Below, piece by piece: positions 8,541-16,329 of a DNA stretch of 64,000 nt (positions within the stretch are counted from its first letter, which is position 1; each line of letters opens with the position of its first letter). This DNA comes from Candidatus Fibrimonadaceae bacterium. GTDB lineage: Bacteria > Fibrobacterota > Fibrobacteria > Fibrobacterales > Fibrobacteraceae. The notes under the pieces are model-generated. The model saw only the letters and a program-made list of their open reading frames with translations. It did not search any database and was not told the origin of the DNA. The translations under genes were made by a program, and so were the position numbers. Where the stretch lies: positions 37,317-101,316 of the forward strand of contig JAITFP010000024.1 in the NCBI GenBank assembly GCA_031281275.1, read 5' to 3'.

Positions 8541-9875
8541 ATGAGAGTTACGGAAAAATTAAAATCGTATAGACCTAAAAGCCTTGCTCAAACGATAATT
8601 TTTTTTGTTTTTATAGTGCTTTTAGTGTCAGTTGGCTTGTTTTTATTTTTCAATTTTACAAAATTAAGGGAAGATGTTATAGAATGGAATTTGGAAAATA
8701 TGCATACTTTGGTTTTGGCATATTCAGGAATTTTAGAAGGCGACAGCATAGAGTTGGATTTTCAAAGAAAGAGAACAAATGCTTATTATGATAAATGGAG
8801 TGACCTAAGCGATAGCCTGCTTAAAAAAACAGGAGTGAAATATCTTTATGTTATGAATGCATCTTATGACGATTCTATTCAATTTTATCTAAGTGCAAGA
8901 AGCCATAATGGAAAAACTAATTTTTTGGAAAAACTACCCATTGGAGATTTTGATGTCGATCTTATAAAGAAACTAAAAGATAAATCAGAGACCCATATCT
9001 GTAAAATGGGTTACTATCCTGAATATGGAGGCTGGCTTGCATATACCTACATATCTGTAAAAAATTCAAAAGGCGAAGTTGTTGCTTTTGTTGGTGCAGA
9101 TAAGGATATGTCCGATATCAATGACAACGTAAAAAAAATTGAAACCAAACTTCTGCTTACGAGTTTTTTATTTTTTATAGTAGTATTTTTTCTTATGGCA
9201 TATTTAATCAGAAAAATATTAATTGCGCCTATAGCAAATATAATTGATGCGGCAAATGACTTTCATCTATTAGGAGTTTCCTTCAAAAATTTAGCTCCAA
9301 CCCGCCTTAAGGAATACGATGCCCTTATAGAAAGCTTTAGAAATATGGAGAGTAAAATAAATTCTGCGATTACTAAGAGTTACACGGATGAATTAACAAA
9401 ACTAAATAACCGTTATTTCTTTACGCTTTCATTAGAAAACATTTTAGAGCCAGTACGTGAAGAAAAGAAAATAGCTTTTTTCATAATAGACATAGATTCT
9501 TTTAAACAGATAAATGATAACTATGGGCATGAGAAAGGCGATTTTGTTCTTAGAAACACTGGAATCATTTTAAAGCAAGTGTTTGGGGATTTGCCTGGTG
9601 TTGTGGTTCGCCTTGGTGGTGATGAGTTCGCTGTTTGCTTGGATAATATTGGAAGTAGACAAATTGTTGAAGATAAATGCAAAAGCCTTAAAGAAGAACT
9701 TTCACAGATAACTTATGCAGAAGGTAAAACTGGTGTTAGTGTAAGCATTGGAATTATCATAACCAAATTTAGCAAAACTCCACCCATTTATACAGAAATA
9801 TTTTCTGCTGCAGATAACAATCTTTACAAAGTTAAGGCAAAGGGGAAAAACGACTACTTGATTTCGGAGATTTAA
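8541..9875 (+). CDS. Membrane diguanylate cyclase (GGDEF)
   Basis: This 444-aa protein makes cyclic di-GMP. A transmembrane segment at about residues 18-38 is followed by an extracytoplasmic sensor region (about 40-205, Cache-like in size). A second transmembrane segment lies at about 208-228, then a short HAMP-like linker, then a GGDEF domain from about residue 280 with an intact GGDEF signature near residue 360. It starts leaderless after a TTTACTATCTT box. It is one of two GGDEF proteins in the window, and a PilZ protein is encoded at 17 kb. Confidence 0.93.
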   Translation: MRVTEKLKSYRPKSLAQTIIFFVFIVLLVSVGLFLFFNFTKLREDVIEWNLENMHTLVLAYSGILEGDSIELDFQRKRTNAYYDKWSDLSDSLLKKTGVKYLYVMNASYDDSIQFYLSARSHNGKTNFLEKLPIGDFDVDLIKKLKDKSETHICKMGYYPEYGGWLAYTYISVKNSKGEVVAFVGADKDMSDINDNVKKIETKLLLTSFLFFIVVFFLMAYLIRKILIAPIANIIDAANDFHLLGVSFKNLAPTRLKEYDALIESFRNMESKINSAITKSYTDELTKLNNRYFFTLSLENILEPVREEKKIAFFIIDIDSFKQINDNYGHEKGDFVLRNTGIILKQVFGDLPGVVVRLGGDEFAVCLDNIGSRQIVEDKCKSLKEELSQITYAEGKTGVSVSIGIIITKFSKTPPIYTEIFSAADNNLYKVKAKGKNDYLISEI

Positions 9876-9876
9876 T

Positions 9877-10719
9877 ATGTTCAAAGCTTTTCCGCACATT
9901 GCTTCCATAGATATAGGAAGCAACAGCACAATTCTTTTGGTTGCAAAAAAAGAAGAAAATAATTTACGTGCCTTGGTACAGAAAATTGAAATTTACAGAC
10001 TTGGAGAGGAGAACTTAGATAGACTTTGCTCAATTTTGGCAGGCTTCAGAAGTTTGGCACATTCGTTAGGTGCAGAAATTAAAGCCGTTGCTATGACAGA
10101 AGCAGCTAGAAAAGCAAAAAATCAAGAAGAGCTTTTGCAGATAGTGGAAGAAGTTCTTTGGGTAAAGCCTCGCATAATAAGTGGTGAACAAGAAGCCGAG
10201 CTTTCTTACAAAGCGGTTTAAAAGGTTTATGGGCAGGGGATTTTAACCGTTGATGTGGGAGGCGGTTCAACTGAACTGGCAAATGGAAAGAATTTTTTGA
10301 GCATTCCAGTTGGTGCGCTTGAACTTTATGAACGCATGGGTGCAATTCCTGGTCCTGAATATAAAAAATGGTCAAAGGATTTTTTTAAGGAAATAAACAT
10401 AAAACCTTTTGCAAAAAGAGAATCCTATTTTGTTGGCGGAACTGCTGTTGCCCTTGGAATGTTAGTTAAAGAAATGCAAAATTTCGATGCAAATGCCTTG
10501 GAAGGACAGTCCATTTTTGTTGCTGATATTGAACGGGTTATAATACATTTAAGCGGTTTGTCAAAAGAACTCAGAAACACAATGCCCGGTTTGGAAAAAG
10601 GCAGGGGAGATATTATTATTTGCGGGCTTTATTGGATAAGGTCTCTTTGCGAAAAATTAAAAATTGATTCCATAAAAATTTCAACACTTGGTTTAAGGTT
10701 TGGGCTTTTGTGTGACTAA
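9877..10719 (+). pseudogene. ppx: Ppx/GppA phosphatase with in-frame stop
   Basis: This is an exopolyphosphatase/pppGpp phosphohydrolase of the ASKHA fold. The first part has the N-terminal phosphate motif IASIDIGSNST. After a TAA at 10219-10221 the same frame continues with GILTVDVGGGSTEL, the second phosphate-binding motif, and runs to 10719. Only a single stop codon separates the halves and both read as intact sequence, so this is a nonsense mutation (recent), a sequencing error, or readthrough. The second half is short compared with most Ppx proteins but fits GppA-type minimal forms of about 280 aa. Confidence 0.85.
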
Positions 10720-11452
10720 TCCTATTAGCCAGTGGATTTTAAAGGCTGCGCAATTTGAGGAACCTCTTGTGCAAATTGCAATCAATGCAAAAACTTTGCC
10801 TTTAAAAATAAATTGGCTGTTGCTTGGCTCTGCTCTAAAACAGGGAATAGAATTCTCCGAGTTGCAATTTTTTTTAACCGAATTGCAAAAAGAAATAAAC
10901 GATATAGCAGAACTCCCAGTTCCTTCTGAGAAATTGATTTTAAGTATAATTTCAAAATGCAAACTTAAAGATTGGAGCCTCGCACCACAGGTGGCTGGCA
11001 TAATTTGGAGTGTGGGCAGGTTTGTTCGCGCTAGGGAAAATAGGCTTGATTTATGGGTAAAAAATAATTCTCCATCGGTTATTTGGCAACAGTGTGGTGA
11101 AATTTTTTATATGGGAAAAAGCAATCCGCTTAGACCAAAAGTTTTGGGATTTTTATTTCGCTTATCTTTTCTCTCCAACACAGGCGAAGGCGTTTTGCCG
11201 CCTCTTCCAAATTCTGCTGGGGCAAGGAGGTGGCTAATTCAGTATGGCATTTACAATTCAGAACAGTCCCCAAAAGAAAAGCTGATGGATACAAATTCTC
11301 TTTACAAGGAATTATTCCCCAAAAATCCATCTCTTGCCTGCCACGCTTTGCAATTTTTTGCCGAACCCGTGGGTGAAAATATTTATTTTTGCCAAAAAAT
11401 TTTCCCGTGCAATTTATGCCCCGTGGGTAGTTTTTGCAAGTGGATGAGGTGA
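10712..11452 (+). CDS. Hypothetical protein with C-terminal four-cysteine (FeS-type) cluster
   Basis: This protein of about 246 aa is all-helical by composition and ends in C-x5-C-x2-C-x5-C (CQKIFPC..C.....C). That spacing is close to the [4Fe-4S] loop closing endonuclease III/MutY-type HhH-GPD glycosylases (C-x6-C-x2-C-x5-C). I cannot recognise the HhH-GPD hairpin or catalytic Lys/Asp with certainty, so a DNA-repair role is only a suggestion. A GTG at 10712 overlapping the Ppx stop is the likeliest start; a TTG at 10700 is possible. Confidence 0.6.
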   Translation: MTNPISQWILKAAQFEEPLVQIAINAKTLPLKINWLLLGSALKQGIEFSELQFFLTELQKEINDIAELPVPSEKLILSIISKCKLKDWSLAPQVAGIIWSVGRFVRARENRLDLWVKNNSPSVIWQQCGEIFYMGKSNPLRPKVLGFLFRLSFLSNTGEGVLPPLPNSAGARRWLIQYGIYNSEQSPKEKLMDTNSLYKELFPKNPSLACHALQFFAEPVGENIYFCQKIFPCNLCPVGSFCKWMR

Positions 11453-11456
11453 AAAG

Positions 11457-11485
11457 TTGACAAGTTGGGAAAAAAAATGTATATT
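11457..11485 (+). promoter_or_regulatory. Consensus sigma-70-type promoter, leaderless
   Basis: TTGACA (11457-11462), a 17-bp spacer and TATATT (11480-11485) are followed 6 nt later by the ATG at 11492. Transcription would begin at or next to the start codon. This is one of the clearest supports in the window for leaderless mRNAs. Confidence 0.75.
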
Positions 11486-11491
11486 TATAAT

Positions 11492-12691
11492 ATGGCAGTA
11501 GATTCTTTGACAGTAGATTCTTTTGTTGATGGAATAGTCCATTTAAACAAAAGCGTTTCTGACTATACATTGGATTCAGATTTTCTTTTCAAAGGTGACT
11601 ATAAATGCCTGAAAAAAGCCGTGGCTTATGCAAAGGAAACCATAGATAAAATTGTGAAAAAGCAACCTCTTCCAATTAACCCCTTGATTTTCGTTGGCGA
11701 AATAGACTCTTGCAAAAATCACCTGCTCCACGCAATGTGGAACACATTGTTGAAAGAAAAACAGAAAATAGGGGAAGGAGAACCAATAGTTCTTTACTCG
11801 CAGATTACACCTTTCTCTATGGTAGCTTTGTATGAAAGCTTTAACGATGAAGAAAGAAAGGCTTTATTTTTGAAAATAGTAGAGAGAATCAAAGGCGTAG
11901 ATATGGTGTTTATAGATGAAATCCAATATTTGGAAGGCAGGAGAGCTTTGAATTTAGTGCTTGAAGTAATAAAGTTTATGGTATCCATAGGCAAACAAAT
12001 GGTGATAACATCGCAGAAAATTGGCATTGACAAAACCGGGCTAGTCCCTGATATTGCCGAGCGTCTTGATGATTTTGAGTACATTAAAATTCTTCCGCCA
12101 GATACCGAAGACCGCCTTAAAATGCTTGAAGATTTTATGAGAGAAGAAAATCTAAGATTGGAAAATCCAAGTCTTAGGGATATTTGGGCAAAAAACACGG
12201 AAAAGCGTTCGTTAAAATATTTGATGAACAAGCTAAACCGCCTTGTTTGCGAAGCGGAAGGCAAGGTAATAACCGAGAGAACTATGGAGCAGCTTTTTGA
12301 AGCAAAAGACTCTGCGGAGAAAATACTGTACATCATAAGCGCACATTTCAAGATAGACGTTAAAATACTGATAAGCGAGGAAAGAAAATTTGCCTACGAA
12401 AGGTCTATTGCGATGTATTTTATAAAGAGTGCGAATAGTAGCATGGATTTTTGCGATGTTGGGAAAAAGCTAGGCAGGAGCGAAAATACGGTGAGAATGG
12501 CTTGCGATGGCATTGAGCGAGTATTAAACGGCGGCAAAGAATTCTTCAACAAAAGAAAGCCCGCTCAAATTATAGCAGATATAGAGGAAATTAGTTTGCT
12601 TTTACAGTCCAATTACAGCCCAATTACAGTCCAACTACAGTCCAACTACAGTCCAACTACGGTTCAACTAGTTCCAACTAATTCTAGATAA
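11492..12691 (+). CDS. DnaA-like AAA+ protein with degenerate P-loop
   Basis: This 399-aa protein has the DnaA domain III/IV layout. Residues 64-84 (PLIFVGEIDSCKNHLLHA) align with the DnaA Walker A region, but the P-loop glycines and the Thr are lost (GEIDSCKN). Walker B is present (VFIDE, 139-143), followed by a sensor-like ITSQK and an arginine-containing LVPDIAERL segment. The C-terminal domain IV-like helix-turn-helix (LGRSENTVRMA) replaces the canonical GGRDHTT motif. The very C-terminus is encoded by an 11-bp tandem repeat. It is probably not the replication initiator but a DnaA paralogue used as a DNA-binding regulator or a remnant of a mobile replicon (inference). Confidence 0.75.
   Translation: MAVDSLTVDSFVDGIVHLNKSVSDYTLDSDFLFKGDYKCLKKAVAYAKETIDKIVKKQPLPINPLIFVGEIDSCKNHLLHAMWNTLLKEKQKIGEGEPIVLYSQITPFSMVALYESFNDEERKALFLKIVERIKGVDMVFIDEIQYLEGRRALNLVLEVIKFMVSIGKQMVITSQKIGIDKTGLVPDIAERLDDFEYIKILPPDTEDRLKMLEDFMREENLRLENPSLRDIWAKNTEKRSLKYLMNKLNRLVCEAEGKVITERTMEQLFEAKDSAEKILYIISAHFKIDVKILISEERKFAYERSIAMYFIKSANSSMDFCDVGKKLGRSENTVRMACDGIERVLNGGKEFFNKRKPAQIIADIEEISLLLQSNYSPITVQLQSNYSPTTVQLVPTNSR
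12604..12679. repeat. 11-bp tandem repeat at DnaA-like 3' end
   Basis: Six consecutive copies of an 11-bp unit (consensus ACAGTCCAACT) plus a 10-bp partial unit lie at the end of the DnaA-like coding sequence. Because 11 is not a multiple of 3, the protein repeat is 11 residues per three units. Spacing near one helical turn is iteron-like. Confidence 0.8.
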
Positions 12692-12707
12692 AAATTCAAG
12701 GTTTATC

Positions 12708-12736
12708 TTGACAAATTCTTTTTATTTTTCTACCTT
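12708..12736 (+). promoter_or_regulatory. Promoter for lipoprotein genes
   Basis: TTGACA (12708-12713), a 17-bp spacer and TACCTT (12731-12736) form a good promoter. The -10 region reads TTTTTCTACCTT, matching the box family seen elsewhere. The downstream gene has a conventional leader and a Shine-Dalgarno sequence (GGAGG, ending about 7 nt before the ATG at 12781). Confidence 0.6.
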
Positions 12737-12780
12737 TAACCTAAGACAAACATAAAGTATTTAAAATACGGAGGTAATCC

Positions 12781-13617
12781 ATGAACCGTAAGATGCTTGC
12801 CGTGATGGCATTCGCTATAGTTGCTCTGTCTTTGAATGCTTGCAGTAGCACAGAGGATAAAGACGATGTATTTTTGTTAAATAAGGGCTCGGTTAAAAAA
12901 CAAATAGAAGCAAGCGATAACGGTTACTGCCCGCTTCTCCCTTATCCATACGATCCTCGTGCTGCTTATCTATTTATCAATCTCCCATACCAAGAGGAAT
13001 CTACAATAGAGCATCCAGATGGTAGCGTAGAGTGGATACTAAAAAATCCTGATGGTGGTGGAGTTAGCGAAAGAAGATATAAGGATGGTAGCAGAGAGGG
13101 ATGGGTGGGTGGTCCTGATTTTAAAGACCCTGATTATGATTTTTATTGGTGCTTAAATAGTCGCGAAAATGAGGAAGCAATAGCGGATTCTCTTTGCAGT
13201 AATTTTAGTGAGGCAAGAATAATAGAGTCTCTTCAAAAAATATACGCTTTTAGAAAAGCGTATGATTCTCTTGCAGCATATATAAAAGAAAAACGAGACG
13301 CTTGGAAAGAAGAGGTTGAAAGAGTACGCAGTGACCCTACAAGAACCGCTGCAGTTACTTTTTCAAAGAAACAAACAATTATTAATTTGAATCCTGTTTT
13401 CGTGGCAGTTGATTTAAAGTGGGTTCGATTAGAAGGTACCCAGAAAAATGACACTTTGTACATCAATGCTGTTCCAGACAAAAATGGTAGTTATGATTCA
13501 ATCGGTACGAGCGATTGTCCTATTTCTCTTGATATAGGTCTTGACTATATAATTGGTGAAAATATTAAAGTCGTAGTTTTTGAAAAATATCAAATTTTCC
13601 AAGTGAAACGCCAATAA
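12781..13617 (+). CDS. Lipoprotein, unknown function
   Basis: This 278-aa protein has a lipoprotein signal peptide ending LSLNAC (lipidated Cys about residue 21) and then an acidic N-terminus. The middle has a hydrophilic repeat-like segment (DGSVEWILKNPDGG, then RRYKDGSREGW). A charged helix lies at about residues 155-190. I recognise no family. It heads a run of lipoprotein genes with similar 'AAGGAGAACATG'-style start sites downstream of the DnaA-like gene. Confidence 0.8.
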   Translation: MNRKMLAVMAFAIVALSLNACSSTEDKDDVFLLNKGSVKKQIEASDNGYCPLLPYPYDPRAAYLFINLPYQEESTIEHPDGSVEWILKNPDGGGVSERRYKDGSREGWVGGPDFKDPDYDFYWCLNSRENEEAIADSLCSNFSEARIIESLQKIYAFRKAYDSLAAYIKEKRDAWKEEVERVRSDPTRTAAVTFSKKQTIINLNPVFVAVDLKWVRLEGTQKNDTLYINAVPDKNGSYDSIGTSDCPISLDIGLDYIIGENIKVVVFEKYQIFQVKRQ

Positions 13618-13642
13618 ACACAAACCAAGGAGCAAGGAGAAC

Positions 13643-14107
13643 ATGATGAAATTTACATTTTCAATAACGCTTTCATTTGCTCTTTTATGTTTGAGCAATT
13701 GCGGCGATTCAGAACCTTCTAAAGAATTGAATGGTTTAGAAATAAAATGCCTGAACCGTACAGAAGATATTATGACGAAAAAATCGCTTATTGGATCTGA
13801 AATATATGAAATGACAGAATTTGCTGTATTGACCCATTCAAAGGATAAAACGCATATTCATTTGGATAAAATCACATTAGATTGTGCAGCAACTAATCCT
13901 GATATTTTTAGAATTAACTACGCTGTTGATGTTGATACTTTGAAGCTTTACGGGGTATATAAATATAATGTTGAAGGTAGGTGCGGTGCTTGTACATCAT
14001 CTTTTGATTTAACCATTGAATCTATAGTCGATGATATTAAATACCTTGTTTATAGCGAAAGAGATGGCAGAGGTAGCATTCGGATTTTTCCAGTGAAATA
14101 CCAATAA
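13643..14107 (+). CDS. Lipoprotein, unknown function
   Basis: This 154-aa protein has a lipoprotein signal peptide ending CLSNC (lipidated Cys about residue 20), then a soluble region with a CGAC motif near residue 115. Translation starts at ATGATG preceded by AAGGAGAAC. It lies 25 bp after the previous lipoprotein and probably shares its promoter. No family is recognised. Confidence 0.75.
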   Translation: MMKFTFSITLSFALLCLSNCGDSEPSKELNGLEIKCLNRTEDIMTKKSLIGSEIYEMTEFAVLTHSKDKTHIHLDKITLDCAATNPDIFRINYAVDVDTLKLYGVYKYNVEGRCGACTSSFDLTIESIVDDIKYLVYSERDGRGSIRIFPVKYQ

Positions 14108-14126
14108 ACGCTAATCATAGGAGAAC

Positions 14127-14225
14127 ATGAAAGCGAGGAAAGAAAATTTGCCTACGAAAGGTCTATTGCGATGTATTTTATACAGTCCAACTACTGTTCA
14201 ACTAGTTCCAGCTAATTCCAACTAA
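14127..14225 (+). pseudogene. Deletion-derived copy of the DnaA-like gene 3' end
   Basis: A Shine-Dalgarno/ATG (GGAGAACATG) like those of the preceding lipoprotein genes is joined to a 52-bp stretch (14131-14182) identical to 12373-12424 of the DnaA-like gene. The 11-bp repeats and flank of its 3' end follow directly (14182-14239, similar to about 12648-12708). About 220 bp between the two parts is missing. The result is a 32-codon open frame that uses a different reading frame from the parent gene. It is best read as the scar of a duplication and deletion; whether the short peptide is made is unknown. Confidence 0.75.
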
Positions 14226-14260
14226 AAATTCAAGGTTTTTCCCTTTTTTCGTAAAAAATT

Positions 14261-14274
14261 AGTACTTTAGTACT
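14261..14274. repeat. Palindrome AGTACT-TT-AGTACT
   Basis: Two copies of the palindrome AGTACT separated by 2 nt lie 28 nt before the lipoprotein start at 14302. It could be an operator or a small hairpin; no regulator is identified. Confidence 0.4.
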
Positions 14275-14301
14275 GTATGAACCTATAAATGAGGAAATCC
14301 C

Positions 14302-14943
14302 ATGAACAAGTCCATCAAAACGCTCGCCTGTGCCATAGTGGCATCTATTGCATTTTTTGCTTGCGATGATATTGGCACCAATGTCAACAGCAGCGGAAAT
14401 AACCCCTGCAAAGTCAAAGCACTTAGCAAAACTTGCAACGATGAACGTTGTTGGTATGACGAAAGCGACAGCGTTTTCTTTCGCCCTTATGACCCTAATT
14501 ATTATAGAATAGACTCTAAAGTACAAGACTGGATGGAAGAGCAATTTGCAACCAAAAGCAATGATACAAGGGTATTTTTAATTATGGATATTTTTATACA
14601 TGAAAACTACGTAGCTCTTCTCTCTGTTTACGGACCAACAGAACATGAATATTGGATAGACGGCAAAAGAGTTAGCTTTGAAGAGTACTCCGATAGTCTG
14701 AATAATCAGCAGAAGTATCTGCAAGAAAGCAAAGCTAGAGGCAAAAGAGATTTGCCTATTTCAAAAGAAGAACTAATGTACGTTTACGATTCAGATTACG
14801 CTCGGGTGTGGATGGGAGTGCCAATGACAGCTAAAGAAATTGCCGAATTGACAGAAAACTATAAGCAGCTTATCATTGAGTTTGCTGATATTGAGGATCA
14901 GGGTGTAAACGGTACTGAAACATCATCGCCGCCGTGTGATTAA
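14302..14943 (+). CDS. Lipoprotein, unknown function
   Basis: This 213-aa protein has a lipoprotein signal peptide ending AFFAC (Cys about residue 21), then an Asn/Ser-rich linker and a mostly alpha-helical, acidic body (segments EEYSDSLNNQQKYLQES and MTAKEIAELTENY). It has a good ribosome-binding site (TGAGGAAAT). It is the third lipoprotein of the cluster, and no family is recognised. Confidence 0.75.
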   Translation: MNKSIKTLACAIVASIAFFACDDIGTNVNSSGNNPCKVKALSKTCNDERCWYDESDSVFFRPYDPNYYRIDSKVQDWMEEQFATKSNDTRVFLIMDIFIHENYVALLSVYGPTEHEYWIDGKRVSFEEYSDSLNNQQKYLQESKARGKRDLPISKEELMYVYDSDYARVWMGVPMTAKEIAELTENYKQLIIEFADIEDQGVNGTETSSPPCD

Positions 14944-14955
14944 ATAAGAGGAGAA

Positions 14956-14966
14956 TTTGCTATATT
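14956..14966 (+). promoter_or_regulatory. Promoter -10 box (TTTGCTATATT)
   Basis: The box lies 9 nt before the ATG at 14976. The only purine-rich motif nearby (GAGGAG) is upstream of the box, so it would not be in the transcript. Confidence 0.5.
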
Positions 14967-14975
14967 CCATAAACA

Positions 14976-15578
14976 ATGATTATCACTATTCTCGATTTGC
15001 TAGGCACATTTGCTTTTGCCATAACCGGAGGGGTTAAAGCAGCAAGGCGTGGCATGGACTGGTTTGGTGTAATTGTCCTTTCCATTGTCACTGGTACTGG
15101 TGGAGGTCTTATACGCGATGCTTTGCTCGGCAACCATCCACCGCTGGCTTTCAATAAACCTGCGTATGTTATTCTTTGCATTTTGGCAGGAGTTCTTGTT
15201 ATAGTAGCTCAAAATAAAATAACCAAGTTCTGGCTTTTTGTTATGATAATAGATGCCATTGGTCTTGGGGTTTTCACCGCCATAGGTGCAGCCATTGCAA
15301 AAGATGCAGGAGCAGGTGGAGTTGCCATTATTTGCATTACTGTGTTAACAGCTGTTGGCGGCGGAATACTCAGAGATATTCTCGCGGGTGAAATTCCGCA
15401 GGTATTGAAAAGCGATTTTTATGCAACCGCAGCACTTATAGGCGGTTTTTTCTTTTGGATTTTTGGGCTGTTCACAACTGAGTATAACACGGTAAAAGTG
15501 GTTGGGACAATAGCGATAACCATAATTTTACGTTTGTATGCGATGTATGCCAAATTGGGACTGCCAAAGGTACATTAG
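14976..15578 (+). CDS. TRIC-type (UPF0126) cation channel membrane protein
   Basis: This 200-aa integral membrane protein has about seven hydrophobic segments arranged as two repeats, each with the UPF0126 signature GxGGGxxRDxLxGxxP (GTGGGLIRDALLGNHP and VGGGILRDILAGEIP). Prokaryotic homologues are trimeric intracellular cation channel (TRIC)-fold proteins, probably for potassium. In E. coli the family is YicG/YadS. The start follows a leaderless-type box. Confidence 0.92.
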   Translation: MIITILDLLGTFAFAITGGVKAARRGMDWFGVIVLSIVTGTGGGLIRDALLGNHPPLAFNKPAYVILCILAGVLVIVAQNKITKFWLFVMIIDAIGLGVFTAIGAAIAKDAGAGGVAIICITVLTAVGGGILRDILAGEIPQVLKSDFYATAALIGGFFFWIFGLFTTEYNTVKVVGTIAITIILRLYAMYAKLGLPKVH

Positions 15579-15582
15579 CCAT

Positions 15583-15594
15583 TTTTACTAAATT
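15583..15594 (+). promoter_or_regulatory. Promoter -10 box (TTTTACTAAATT)
   Basis: The box ends 6 nt before the pdxJ ATG (15601), with CCTCTT between and no Shine-Dalgarno sequence. Confidence 0.5.
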
Positions 15595-15600
15595 CCTCTT

Positions 15601-16329
15601 ATGGCAAAATATTTATGCGTTAATATAGACCACATTGCAACTATTAGAGAAGCTCGCAAGGTGCGTGAGCCGGAACCAGTTGCGGCTGCTGTTATAGCCG
15701 AGCTTGCTGGTTGCAGGGGTATAACCGTGCATTTGCGGCAGGACCGCCGCCACATAAACGATGGTGATGTGCATTTGCTCAGGCACACCGTTGTTGGTTC
15801 GCTAAATTTGGAAATGGCGCCTACGGCAGAGATGGTGCAGTTTGCAAAAACCGTGCTTCCAAATATGGCTACTTTGGTTCCAGAAGGTCCCAACGAGCTT
15901 ACAACCGAAGGTGGGTTAAATGTTGAAGCGAAAATTTCCGAGATAACAACTGCGGTTCAGGCTTTGCGCAGCTCTGGCATACTTGTTAGCTTGTTCATAG
16001 ATCCGGTAAAGGAACAGGTGAAAGCAGCTCGCAAGGCGGGCGCAGATTATGTGGAACTCCACACGGGTTCTTTTGCGGAGGCTTTTGAACGCCGCAACGA
16101 AAATGAAATAGAGCTAGAAGTTTCAAAATTGCAAGACCAAATTACACTTGCATTGAATTGCGGATTAAAGGTTAATGCTGGGCATGGACTAAACTACCGC
16201 AATGTAAAACGCATAGCCGGGCTTAGCGGAATAGAAGAATTCAATATTGGGCACAGCATTATTGCCCGTGCGGCAATGGTTGGAATGGACAGGGCAGTGC
16301 GAGAAATGCTCGCTTTGATAGGTAATTAA
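15601..16329 (+). CDS. pdxJ: Pyridoxine 5'-phosphate synthase
   Basis: This 242-aa cytoplasmic TIM-barrel enzyme condenses 1-deoxyxylulose 5-phosphate with 3-amino-2-oxopropyl phosphate to form pyridoxine 5'-phosphate. Full-length family hallmarks are NIDHIATIREAR at the N-terminus, VHLRQDRRHI, LVPE near residue 100, VELHTGSFAE and NAGHGLNYRN. The 3' end overlaps the convergent PilZ gene by 4 bp. The product supplies cofactor for PLP enzymes such as Alr. Confidence 0.97.
   Translation: MAKYLCVNIDHIATIREARKVREPEPVAAAVIAELAGCRGITVHLRQDRRHINDGDVHLLRHTVVGSLNLEMAPTAEMVQFAKTVLPNMATLVPEGPNELTTEGGLNVEAKISEITTAVQALRSSGILVSLFIDPVKEQVKAARKAGADYVELHTGSFAEAFERRNENEIELEVSKLQDQITLALNCGLKVNAGHGLNYRNVKRIAGLSGIEEFNIGHSIIARAAMVGMDRAVREMLALIGN

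Noticed and set aside
12604..12679. Short direct repeats that could suggest a CRISPR array
   Set aside because: Units are 11 bp with no spacers, lie inside a coding sequence and there are no cas genes in the window.
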